The notes under the pieces were generated by a model. It did no database searches. It was not told the DNA's origin and was given only the letters and a program-made list of their open reading frames with translations. From Muribaculaceae bacterium (lineage in GTDB: Bacteria > Bacteroidota > Bacteroidia > Bacteroidales > Muribaculaceae): 64,000 bases of DNA. The position numbers and the translations under genes were made by a program. Shown piece by piece: positions 34,912 through 42,580 of the stretch (its first letter is position 1; each line of letters starts with the position of its first letter). The DNA lies in contig JAIDSL010000098.1 in NCBI GenBank assembly GCA_029061255.1, positions 1 through 64,000 on the forward strand, written 5' to 3'.

Positions 34912-35718
34912 TCATAGACATACGGGCATTGCCAGACTTGATTCAATCAAATAATAATTTCCAGAGTTAATGTCAGTCCTATGGGTATAGGTTGCGGCAA
35001 AACATGTTTTGTCATACTTTCTTGCAAAACGCATGGTATGAATGGATCCACTATGTTCAGGACATTGTGCCAGTATCACGGAGTCCGAGAGAGCGGCCTG
35101 CAGCCTGTTTCGGGCAATCAATCGTGTGGGATTGGCTTTTGTTCCATAAGGTTGCTCGGAAATAAGAAGTCCATTGTTGGCGAGAATGTCTTTCTGTAAC
35201 TGTATGTTTTCTTTTGGATGAGTCAAGTTTAAGCCGGTCGCAACCACGGCTATGGTGTCTCCTTTGACATCGACAGCACCTCTATGGGCTGCCGTATCAC
35301 ATCCGAGAGCCAGTCCACTCACTATCACATTACCTTCATGTGCATATTTCATGGCCAGCTTATATGCCATGCTGTAGCCCTCCTTGTCGCATGCCCTTGC
35401 TCCGATTATAGCCACGGCTTTCTTTTTTCTCAACAAAGCGGTATTGCCAAGACAGTAGATAATTGCCGGGCAGTCATTACCGATGGTCAGCAATCTTTTG
35501 GGAAAGTTATCGTCATGGACTGTAATCGCAGATATTGCCAAGGCTTCCAGTCTGTCAAGAATGGTGTTGGCCTTGCCGATATATTCTTCATATATCGGAT
35601 TAGTCTCATATAGTTCTTCGAATCTGGTCAGGTCAATCTTGATTATCTCCGATGTCGGGAGACCTGCCATCTGGAGACACATTATCTCATCGGTGTTTAA
35701 TCTTGAGTTGTTGTTCAT
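34912..35718 (-). CDS. DprA/Smf-like DNA-processing protein
   Basis: About 268 residues from the ATG at 35718 (MNNNSRLNTDEIM); a longer reading to 35772 is less likely. The Rossmann-fold DprA core is clear: KKKAVAIIGARACDKEGYSMAYKLA, IVSGLALGCDTAAHRGAV, TIAVVATGLNLTHPKEN, LLISEQPYGTKA and RNRLQAALSDSVILAQ. DprA loads RecA on incoming single-stranded DNA. Stand-alone DprA-like proteins also appear in defence loci. It follows an AAA ATPase and a small membrane protein, so it may not be the housekeeping transformation protein. Confidence 0.88.
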   Translation of the reverse strand: MNNNSRLNTDEIMCLQMAGLPTSEIIKIDLTRFEELYETNPIYEEYIGKANTILDRLEALAISAITVHDDNFPKRLLTIGNDCPAIIYCLGNTALLRKKKAVAIIGARACDKEGYSMAYKLAMKYAHEGNVIVSGLALGCDTAAHRGAVDVKGDTIAVVATGLNLTHPKENIQLQKDILANNGLLISEQPYGTKANPTRLIARNRLQAALSDSVILAQCPEHSGSIHTMRFARKYDKTCFAATYTHRTDINSGNYYLIESSLAMPVCL

Positions 35719-35805
35719 AAAAGATATATTTATAATACATTTGATATTGGTGCATATATTCGACCATATCAAATGGTTTTCATTTTTAGTCGTTATAAAA
35801 AAAGA

Positions 35806-36096
35806 TTACAGGATATTCTTGAAGTTTATATACGATATAATTCCGACAAACAGAATTACTGCGATGATTACACCTATAGATATAAGTCGTTGCATTCGCT
35901 TTTCTCTATCTATCTGTGCATCCATCTTTTTCGCATAGTTCTGCATATATTCGTCAGTGAAGATTTCCTCATTTGTCATCAGACTAAAACCTCCCTCCTC
36001 TGCTTGCTCAGATTCGTTTTGTCCGGGATCATAGTCATCACTCTCATCGTAGATGACAACACCATCTTCCTCTATCATATCAAATTGATTCTTCAT
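35806..36096 (-). CDS. small acidic tail-anchored membrane protein
   Basis: 96 residues. A very acidic N-terminus (IYDESDDYDPGQNESEQAEE) is followed by a short charged helix and one C-terminal membrane segment (LISIGVIIAVILFVGIISYI). It lies 50 bp after the AAA ATPase and 87 bp before the DprA-like gene on the same strand. Its place suggests it anchors or signals to the ATPase. Family unknown. Confidence 0.6.
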   Translation of the reverse strand: MKNQFDMIEEDGVVIYDESDDYDPGQNESEQAEEGGFSLMTNEEIFTDEYMQNYAKKMDAQIDREKRMQRLISIGVIIAVILFVGIISYINFKNIL

Positions 36097-36146
36097 TTTT
36101 TTACTTGTTTATACGTTTTTTTTAGACATCTTGTCCTCTCCAATTG

Positions 36147-37955
36147 TCAGAAGCCGACACGACGGTAATGTGCCGATTCTATTCTCTCCTGCTCACATAT
36201 CCTGCAAAGCAGTTCCAGATCCATCACGCTTGACCCTGATAGAACGGTGGATACAGTGTGTTTCCTTGCTATGTTTTCAATCTCACCTCCTGAAAAGTCA
36301 AAACGAGAAGCAAGCTGAGTGGCATCCATCTCATTTAATCTTTTGAGCATCTGCATCCATATCTTGCAGCGAACCTCTATAGTGGGTTTCTCAAATTTGA
36401 TTTTATAAATAAACCTGCGTTCAAAAGCCTTGTCAAGATTTGAAGTCAGGTTAGTGGTGGCTATCATTACTCCGTCAAGAGTCTCCATTTCCTGAAGGAT
36501 GATGTTTTGTAGGGAGTTCTCCATCTTGTCGACACCACGTACAGCACCATTCATACGTAAGCCGAGTATGGCATCAGCCTCATTGAAGAGCAGAATTGGG
36601 GCAAGCTTATTCTCCCGGCATATATTGCGATAGCGATCAAAGACATTTGAGATATTTTTCTCGCTTTCCCCCACCCAACAACTCTTTATCTCGTTGATGT
36701 TTACTTGCAGAATGTCCCGTCCTGTCTTGCGGGCAATCTGATATACTGTCTCGGTCTTTCCGGTGCCTGGCGCACCATAGAACAGGCAACAGAAACCACG
36801 CCTCATTCCGGACTTTTCAAGACTATCCTGTATTCCCTTAAACCTGTCGGGCATAAGCAAGGACGACAGTTCCGTAATCTGCTTTCCCTCTTGCTCATTA
36901 TATACAAGTGTTTTCTCTGTAAGTGTTTCATGTTTGGTCAATTGCTGACTTGTATGTGTTGGCTCATTCATGGAGACTTCCCTCAACACATCGTTCTTGG
37001 CATATGAGGTCAGTCTGTATGTGTCGGGTTGCGCCATTCCGTCTCTATTTGAGTTTTCGATCAGTGTTTGCTGCAATGCCGATATCTGCAATCTCATGTC
37101 TTCCTTGATGGTCGATGGCATAATATGGTCATCATATATCTGCCCTATATCCTGAAAACTGATATACTCATCCATCATGGAGATATACAGGTGAGCCATA
37201 TGTACAAACACGAGTCGGTCATCTGCTCTATGCAGTTCTTGCTTTAATGTCTGTGCGAAATGGGTATTCCCGATTTGCTCAAGATTCTCCTCATTGAGTT
37301 TACGAAGCATCTCATAGGATATCTCGTCACATCTCCTTTCTCCGAATATTTGTTCATATTCATCGAAGAATTCATTGACATTGGATATATCTTTTGTCTT
37401 ATATACATAGGGTACGTTGTCGCGTAGGCTCATGATAACCTCCCGGGGAATGCGATAGGAGTCGTGGCTATTGCCTTTTCTGATTCTTAGGAAGAATTTC
37501 TCGGCAAGTTCTTCCAGTGACTTTGAGAATCTTAGCAGTCTGGTAGTGCTGCACCCGGTCATATCGGCTATGTCTCTCAGACGTATGCTGCTGTCATCGA
37601 TATGGTCTATCAGAAGGGAGAATAAGACTGCTTGTATTGGGGTGATCTGGAGCCGTTCGGATAGATACATGGTGGGTATCTCCACTGCCTTGAAGTAGTC
37701 ATCGGTTAGATGGGAGTTGTTGGCACTCTCTGAAATAAGTTCCATAGCCTCAAGTAGGCATTCCGGTTGCTTTGTCACAGTAGGCACAATGCGTGGCTGC
37801 GCCATTTCTTCGAATAGATCTTGGTTACGTCTCTTTATCATTACGATTTTATTTAGGGTGTTTCTTATCTCTCCGGGACGCTTACGTTTCCAGAGAAGTG
37901 CAAAAACACGTGTTAAAATCCACAATGTAAAAGAGATGTACTCTCGATAATTCAC
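36147..37955 (-). CDS. AAA ATPase with large N-terminal domain
   Basis: 602 residues. The first ~330 residues are helical with no motif I recognise, apart from an HTH-like segment (IRLRDIADMTGCSTTRLLRFSKSLEEL). An AAA module follows: Walker A FYGAPGTGKTETV (~393), Walker B LLFNEADAIL (~458, Asn replacing the usual Asp), MIATTNLTSNLDKAFERRF and a C-terminal sensor/lid. The FNEAD variant is a recurring subfamily feature rather than damage. GTG start at 37955; an ATG at 37841 is possible. The -7 box TAACTTTG lies at 37993-38000. It probably remodels a protein partner, perhaps the DprA-like protein. Confidence 0.82.
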   Translation of the reverse strand: MNYREYISFTLWILTRVFALLWKRKRPGEIRNTLNKIVMIKRRNQDLFEEMAQPRIVPTVTKQPECLLEAMELISESANNSHLTDDYFKAVEIPTMYLSERLQITPIQAVLFSLLIDHIDDSSIRLRDIADMTGCSTTRLLRFSKSLEELAEKFFLRIRKGNSHDSYRIPREVIMSLRDNVPYVYKTKDISNVNEFFDEYEQIFGERRCDEISYEMLRKLNEENLEQIGNTHFAQTLKQELHRADDRLVFVHMAHLYISMMDEYISFQDIGQIYDDHIMPSTIKEDMRLQISALQQTLIENSNRDGMAQPDTYRLTSYAKNDVLREVSMNEPTHTSQQLTKHETLTEKTLVYNEQEGKQITELSSLLMPDRFKGIQDSLEKSGMRRGFCCLFYGAPGTGKTETVYQIARKTGRDILQVNINEIKSCWVGESEKNISNVFDRYRNICRENKLAPILLFNEADAILGLRMNGAVRGVDKMENSLQNIILQEMETLDGVMIATTNLTSNLDKAFERRFIYKIKFEKPTIEVRCKIWMQMLKRLNEMDATQLASRFDFSGGEIENIARKHTVSTVLSGSSVMDLELLCRICEQERIESAHYRRVGF

Positions 37956-38045
37956 CGCTTCATGTATTCCATCAAGCGATTTTCAAATTCAAAGTTAATA
38001 AAAATTATTTTAATAACGTTAGGTTTGCTGAGATTTTTTGATTTT

Positions 38046-38086
38046 GACCGATGTGCGGGTGTCTAAAGACAACCCACACATCGGTC
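38046..38086. other. strong hairpin between the 61-aa gene and the AAA gene
   Basis: GACCGATGTG (38046-38055) pairs with CACATCGGTC (38077-38086), and inside it GGGT pairs with ACCC. No T-run follows on the minus strand, so it is structured RNA or a weak terminator after the 61-residue gene. Confidence 0.55.
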
Positions 38087-38092
38087 GATTGT

Positions 38093-38278
38093 TTAGAACC
38101 ATTCCCAGGATCCATCATGCTCGTGACCTCCGATATGGGGCAGTCCTCTTGAAAGAATTGCCTTGCGAAGTTCAGAATAATCATGAACGTTCTGTTGAGT
38201 GGTTACCTGGATGGTAAATCCCTTTGGGATCTCAGAACAAATGTGAGTTTTAGATCTCACAGTCCATACTCTCGACAT
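38093..38278 (-). CDS. small protein of the PxGM/F family, member 3
   Basis: 61 residues: VWTVRSKTHICSEIPKGF, then TIQVTT, a short helix (YSELRKAILSRG) and a His-rich end. It shares the plan of the 77-residue (21018) and 55-residue (29755) proteins. It has a good -7 box (38340-38347) overlapped by a TTACGAAA/TTTCGTAA palindrome and the GAAC direct repeat. Function unknown. Confidence 0.6.
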   Translation of the reverse strand: MSRVWTVRSKTHICSEIPKGFTIQVTTQQNVHDYSELRKAILSRGLPHIGGHEHDGSWEWF

Positions 38279-38339
38279 AATATAAGTATATATAATTGTG
38301 CCTACATCCTTTCAAGCGACTCGGCTTTTTCTTCCTTGG

Positions 38340-38385
38340 CAAAATTACGAAAAAACTTTCGTAACACCTGAGTTCTTTTTGTTCA
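38340..38385 (-). promoter_or_regulatory. promoter with palindrome and GAAC-N5-GAAC repeat
   Basis: Minus strand: TGAACAAAAAGAACT (38371-38385), then palindrome TTACGAAA-N4-TTTCGTAA (38345-38364), overlapping the -7 box TAATTTTG (38340-38347). Confidence 0.6.
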
Positions 38386-38396
38386 TTTATTTTAGA

Positions 38397-38933
38397 TTAC
38401 ATAACTCTATTGATAGCCCTGTAGTTAGGAATCTGATCGAGGTCAAACATTGATTCCTTCCTCAGATTGTTCCATTTGCGTATAAGCAGCGGAAAGCTTC
38501 TCCCGAAGAACTTGTTTATTGCCGACAGGGTAGGGTTTGGAAATCTGTAACTTGAGCTCTGATTGTCGGGATATAACTCAGGCTTGACCATATTGAAGCG
38601 TATCGTGGTGGAATTGTCACCTACACCAAAGCGTATATAGAAATTAGGCTCGAACCCAATTCCATCCACATCAGCCTCGATTAAAGTCCCTGTATCTTTT
38701 ATTACGAGCCGCCCGTCCTGATTGAACTGAATATTCAATTCCGGTCTTGTGTCATTTGTCTCGTTTCCTTCTTTGACTTCTACAAAACCAAGCACATCGT
38801 ATGCAGTATTCATAAGGACATCTATATCTCCGTCATAGATAATCTTACCATTTCCGTAAGTGTCCTTATAATACTCGAACCCATATTTTTTTTGATTCTC
38901 CTCTGAGTTGAAGAATTCATCAAGTATATCCAT
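38397..38933 (-). CDS. hypothetical protein, 178 aa
   Basis: Soluble, acidic, no signal peptide. The central part is beta-rich (LNIQFNQDGRLVIKDTGTLIEADVDGIGFEPNFYIRFGVGD) and the C-terminus is helical (INKFFGRSFPLLIRKWNNL). No family recognised. It stands between small orphan genes on the same strand. Confidence 0.55.
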   Translation of the reverse strand: MDILDEFFNSEENQKKYGFEYYKDTYGNGKIIYDGDIDVLMNTAYDVLGFVEVKEGNETNDTRPELNIQFNQDGRLVIKDTGTLIEADVDGIGFEPNFYIRFGVGDNSTTIRFNMVKPELYPDNQSSSYRFPNPTLSAINKFFGRSFPLLIRKWNNLRKESMFDLDQIPNYRAINRVM

Positions 38934-39028
38934 TTCTCATTTATATGGTGTTTAGATTCTATCTGTATAATCGTCCCGATACCTCTTGATTGATATATCG
39001 AAGGATTCTATCTCCAAAGTTTGTTCCT

Positions 39029-39244
39029 TTACTCACACGGATCATACCAACTCTGCAAATCAAACCCCTCCTGCTCGTCAAATGTCACGACTTCCCATGG
39101 AACACAGGAAAATCGATGTTCATCAAGCCTTTCAAAATCAGCCGGTAACCTATTTCCGATGCCATCTACAAGCCCCCACTTGCCGTCCTCATTCTGGTAC
39201 AAGGAATAAGGAGGATTCTCTCCGAAACCATATTTACTATCCAT
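39029..39244 (-). CDS. small WG-repeat-like protein
   Basis: 71 residues. Contains one WG-type unit, GKWGLVDGIGNRLPADFERL, as in KWG/WG beta-repeat proteins, plus an acidic end. Its ATG overlaps the stop of the upstream gene (TAATG at 39242-39246), so the two are translationally coupled. Confidence 0.5.
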   Translation of the reverse strand: MDSKYGFGENPPYSLYQNEDGKWGLVDGIGNRLPADFERLDEHRFSCVPWEVVTFDEQEGFDLQSWYDPCE

Positions 39245-39438
39245 TATATCTTTACTTCATTGTCGAGTTTATCATTGAATTTTTTTCCCAATGCTTCAGA
39301 TTCTCTAATTATCTCAGCCCTCATTACCAGTCTTTTATAAAACATGGTTTGCTTGAACTCCTCACTTGTGTTATTCAGATCCTCCATAATCTCAGAATAT
39401 GACTTTTTCGGAGGAATCTTTCCGTCTCTTCTTCTCAT
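39244..39438 (-). CDS. small basic helical protein, 64 aa
   Basis: Charged, helical (SYSEIMEDLNNTSEEFKQTMFYKRLVMRAEIIRESEALGKKF). No motif. It ends in TAATG shared with the WG-like gene and starts 6 bp after the secreted zinc-ribbon gene, so it belongs to one leftward unit (40128 to 39029). Confidence 0.5.
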   Translation of the reverse strand: MRRRDGKIPPKKSYSEIMEDLNNTSEEFKQTMFYKRLVMRAEIIRESEALGKKFNDKLDNEVKI

Positions 39439-39444
39439 GATGTA

Positions 39445-40128
39445 TTATTTGAATTTTTCTACCGGACTCCGTGTCATAAGTGATCTATGAAGCTCCAGAA
39501 TATTGATTTCATCACGACTTTTATCTCTTTTGCGTTCCTCCTCTTCATGTTCAAGCCGCTCAATCATATATGTACCGTTTGTGATTCTTAATTCCTTGAG
39601 ATAACCATAGTCATCTTTGATTTGCTGTACATGGTATGTTTCATTTCCGATGATATAGATGTCATTATATTCATAGTGGGTAAGCCCTGTCGAACCATTG
39701 AAAACGAAACTGTCTAAATGCGCTCCGCAATGTTTGCATTCGAAGAATCCGAGAACTTTTCTGGGAGAACTTGATTTCATAGGAGTCATCTTGTTTAGCT
39801 GCTTGTATTCATACAGACAGCGGGCACATCTGACCTCACATGCCGAGTATGTATCGCCCGGTTGATGCGACACGATGATTCCGAGAGAACCATCATGGTC
39901 TTCTTTCTGACGGTATGCCGACGGCGGTATGATGACAAAGCCGTATTCTTCCGTAAGCGGCATGTGTGTGCCTACGTCATTATATTTTGCATTAGCCGTC
40001 TTAGGGTCAATCGTAAATGGATAAATGACAGGATGTAAAGCCTCTTGGATGTCAATAGGAACAGCTTGTGCTGTAGCTGTCATAGTTGTGATGATAGCAA
40101 CTGTTGTGAGTATCAGATTTTTATTCAT
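39445..40128 (-). CDS. secreted protein with Cys-pair (zinc-ribbon-like) core
   Basis: 227 residues. Signal peptide MNKNLILTTVAIITTMTATAQA. Two cysteine clusters, CEVRCARC (~residue 99) and CKHC in FFECKHCGAHLDSF (~residue 131), look like a zinc ribbon or disulfide pair. That is unusual in an exported protein. The C-terminus is a charged helix (ERLEHEEEERKRDKSRDE). Its -7 box TATCTTTG is at 40210-40217, with the GAAC repeat just upstream. Family not recognised. Confidence 0.55.
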   Translation of the reverse strand: MNKNLILTTVAIITTMTATAQAVPIDIQEALHPVIYPFTIDPKTANAKYNDVGTHMPLTEEYGFVIIPPSAYRQKEDHDGSLGIIVSHQPGDTYSACEVRCARCLYEYKQLNKMTPMKSSSPRKVLGFFECKHCGAHLDSFVFNGSTGLTHYEYNDIYIIGNETYHVQQIKDDYGYLKELRITNGTYMIERLEHEEEERKRDKSRDEINILELHRSLMTRSPVEKFK

Positions 40129-40209
40129 GTATGTATGTTTTTATTTTTAGAATCAAATATCCGTTTGTTGAATACCTCGTATATGATAGTGGATTAAATT
40201 ATCACGATG

Positions 40210-40255
40210 CAAAGATAATAATTGAATTTTAAATGACCATAGTTCTATTTGTTCA
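40210..40255. promoter_or_regulatory. divergent control region with GAAC-N5-GAAC repeat
   Basis: The GAAC repeat (40242-40254 on the complement) lies 25 bp from a minus-strand -7 box (40210-40217, gene starting 40128). It is also 79 bp upstream of the plus-strand -7 box TATTTTTG (40333-40340) of kinase 2, so it can serve both. Confidence 0.5.
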
Positions 40256-40332
40256 CTTCTATTTCATAGAAAATTTATAAAGTTTAGTAATTTTTTTGTG
40301 CTTGACAATTAGCCAAATCGAGATTTTTTATG

Positions 40333-40340
40333 TATTTTTG
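40333..40340 (+). promoter_or_regulatory. -7 box of kinase 2
   Basis: TATTTTTG, 28 bp before the ATG. Confidence 0.5.
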
Positions 40341-40368
40341 CATTTGATTTTATGAAGTCGTTTAATCA

Positions 40369-41877
40369 ATGAAAGAGCCGGATATATCATCAAACTTTTT
40401 GGAGTCTCAAGCCCAGGATGACGAAATTCCTGCGTCATCCTCAGAGGCAAACCCTATGTCTCAGATTTCTCATTTACTACCTGAAATATCTGATTTCAGT
40501 CGACTTGAGAAACTTACTAATGAAGGGACCACGTGCATTGCCTATAAGTGGGAATGGCGATCGCGTGTGTATTTTGTCAAAAGGCTAAAGCCTGAATTCC
40601 TTCACTCTCCAAGACATCGGAATGCATTTGAGAAGGAATTTGAACTTGGTTCCAGATTAAGTCATCCCTCTCTCCCTCGTTATATTGATTTTAGGCAGAC
40701 CGAGAATGAGTGTTACATAGTGATGGAGTATATTGATGGTAAAACCTTAAAGGAGCTTTGGCATCAACCGATCACGGCTGATCGACAATCTACATATAGA
40801 ATAATGAATCAGCTCATTGATGTGCTGGAATACTTGCACCGAAACAACATCATGCATTATGACCTCCTCCCACAGAATGTCATGCTGACTACAGGATTGA
40901 ACAATGTGGTGCTTATTGATCTGGACAAGGCATTCAATAGCGGGTATGTCGATAATTGCGGTGATCCAAGTCGCTTTTGTCCGGAACTCTTAGACGAAGC
41001 ATCATCCGATGTTGACTTCCGTGGCATCAGCATTATCTTATCCAAGGGATTGTGGGGCTGTATGGAGTACGATGAATTAAAGCATTTCAATGATCTCTGC
41101 AACAAGCCTCATGTCACAGCAGAAGAACTCCGCGAGGCATTGGCGCATAAGTATGACGATGTCTATATAGATGAAAATAAATGCATCCGTGGCCGTACGT
41201 GTGAGGTCTTGGAGGGTGAGTGGCAACTCTATCCGGTCATGATAAAGAGATTAATTCCCGATCTGCAAAACAATCAATTTTACCTTGAGAAAATTAAGGA
41301 GGAGTTTGATAAAATGCATTATTGCGAAGATCCTACGTTCGCTTATTACCATCTTATAAGGACAACACCGGAGAAATGTTTTATTGTAATTGATAGGCCT
41401 GATGGAATATCAATATCCGGCATGATGGCTCAACAAAATCCATGGATTTATGATAATGAAAACATAAAATTTCTAATCGGTAGATTACTGAGTTCTTTTT
41501 TCTATCTATGGGAAGAAGGATGGGATGCTATGAATTTTGAAATTGAAGATATTTTTATCAATCCAGAAACTGGAGAGATAAAAATAGCCAATTTCAGGGA
41601 AGTACTCGACATGACTGTCAGTGATACGGAAGAGAGATGGACTGAGTCGGAAATAAAAACCGTATCTGCTTCCGGGAAAGTCCTCCATGTAAGAAAATGT
41701 CCAATACCGGATGGTAACGTCCCTCTAACCTTTCCACAACTATCCCGAATCATAAGGCAAATGGATCAGGGAGGTGTCGATCTTCTGTACTGGTTGTCAG
41801 ATTTCCAGAGGGCATGTGTTCAAGGAGCTACTTATAGAGATTTGTCAGATCTGCTAAAGACCGCATCTCCATACTGA
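40369..41877 (+). CDS. tandem kinase-pseudokinase protein (kinase 2)
   Basis: 502 residues, soluble, no membrane helix. The first kinase fold (~45-270) has the ATP lysine in YFVKRLK (~70), a catalytic loop HYDLLPQN in place of HRDLKPEN (the Lys is lost) and DLD in place of DFG. The second half repeats the fold without catalysis: PVMIKRL (~291), KEEF, CFIVIDRPDG (hinge), FEIEDIFINPETGEIKIANF (~390-407). The first lobe may retain activity since both aspartates remain. It is paired with a convergent HTH paralogue 32 bp away. Confidence 0.78.
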   Translation: MKEPDISSNFLESQAQDDEIPASSSEANPMSQISHLLPEISDFSRLEKLTNEGTTCIAYKWEWRSRVYFVKRLKPEFLHSPRHRNAFEKEFELGSRLSHPSLPRYIDFRQTENECYIVMEYIDGKTLKELWHQPITADRQSTYRIMNQLIDVLEYLHRNNIMHYDLLPQNVMLTTGLNNVVLIDLDKAFNSGYVDNCGDPSRFCPELLDEASSDVDFRGISIILSKGLWGCMEYDELKHFNDLCNKPHVTAEELREALAHKYDDVYIDENKCIRGRTCEVLEGEWQLYPVMIKRLIPDLQNNQFYLEKIKEEFDKMHYCEDPTFAYYHLIRTTPEKCFIVIDRPDGISISGMMAQQNPWIYDNENIKFLIGRLLSSFFYLWEEGWDAMNFEIEDIFINPETGEIKIANFREVLDMTVSDTEERWTESEIKTVSASGKVLHVRKCPIPDGNVPLTFPQLSRIIRQMDQGGVDLLYWLSDFQRACVQGATYRDLSDLLKTASPY

Positions 41878-41909
41878 CTTCTTATCCGTCATTATTTCAT
41901 TTGAATTGT

Positions 41910-42461
41910 TTAGACAATGATTTCCAGTGATGTTAGGCCACCGTCTTTTGCCCCTCTGTAGCCGCCAAGGCTGCGCCCGTCTCTGACCACTTCACTGACT
42001 ATCATCTCATGTCTTATAATAAGACTGGTAAGACTGATTCTGTCTCCTTTCAGTAGTTTGCTGTTCTTTGACTCATTTACGAGGAAATCTCCATCTCCTA
42101 CATATGTCATGACAAGGACTCTGGCTGGTTCATAACGAATCTGGATTTGTGTCCCAACTGTGAGGTCCTTTGTCTCTATTTTTTGCAATGATGTGAATTC
42201 TGAAGAAAAATCACCCTCGCCTATTTCCTGCAATAGCTCTTTGTAGGAATTATATCCGAGCCATTTCGCTACTATGTCCATAGTGCTGTTGTGGGGCTTA
42301 CGGTTACGTTCCGGAGAATCCTTGCCGACAAGACCGAACATCCGCTTGACTGTCGTCTCGCTGATGCCGATCTCGTTGGCCAATGGTGAGCAGTCGGCGG
42401 AATAAATGGTCTCCTTGCCGTATTTTGCAAGTATCTTATCTAAGATTGTCTGTGATAGCAT
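41910..42461 (-). CDS. HTH-like regulator convergent with kinase 2
   Basis: 183 residues. The HTH-like N-terminus (NEIGISETTVKRMFGLV, IVAKWLGYNSYKELL) and beta C-terminus (FLVNESKNSKLLKGDRISLTSLIIR, GRSLGGYRGAKDGGLTSLEII) align with the protein at 20107-20673. Its own promoter carries a GAAC-N5-GAAC site (42529-42541) 28 bp upstream of the -7 box (42493-42500), so it is a candidate reader of that motif. Confidence 0.75.
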   Translation of the reverse strand: MLSQTILDKILAKYGKETIYSADCSPLANEIGISETTVKRMFGLVGKDSPERNRKPHNSTMDIVAKWLGYNSYKELLQEIGEGDFSSEFTSLQKIETKDLTVGTQIQIRYEPARVLVMTYVGDGDFLVNESKNSKLLKGDRISLTSLIIRHEMIVSEVVRDGRSLGGYRGAKDGGLTSLEIIV

Positions 42462-42492
42462 AGATGTTTATTATATTACGGTTTATACGGCG

Positions 42493-42541
42493 CAAAGTTA
42501 ATACATTTTTCCGAGATCTGCCAGTAAGGAACAAAGTGAAC
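42493..42541 (-). promoter_or_regulatory. promoter of regulator 2 with GAAC-N5-GAAC repeat
   Basis: -7 box TAACTTTG (42493-42500 on the minus strand). GGAACAAAGTGAAC at 42528-42541, here in the opposite orientation to the other copies. Confidence 0.55.
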
Positions 42542-42580
42542 GGAACAACTGATCCCTCATTCTATTTTCCATTGAGAATT

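Noticed and set aside
38046..38086. Hairpin read as a classical terminator
   Set aside because: The stem is strong but the T-run is on the wrong side for the leftward genes, so I list it only as a hairpin.
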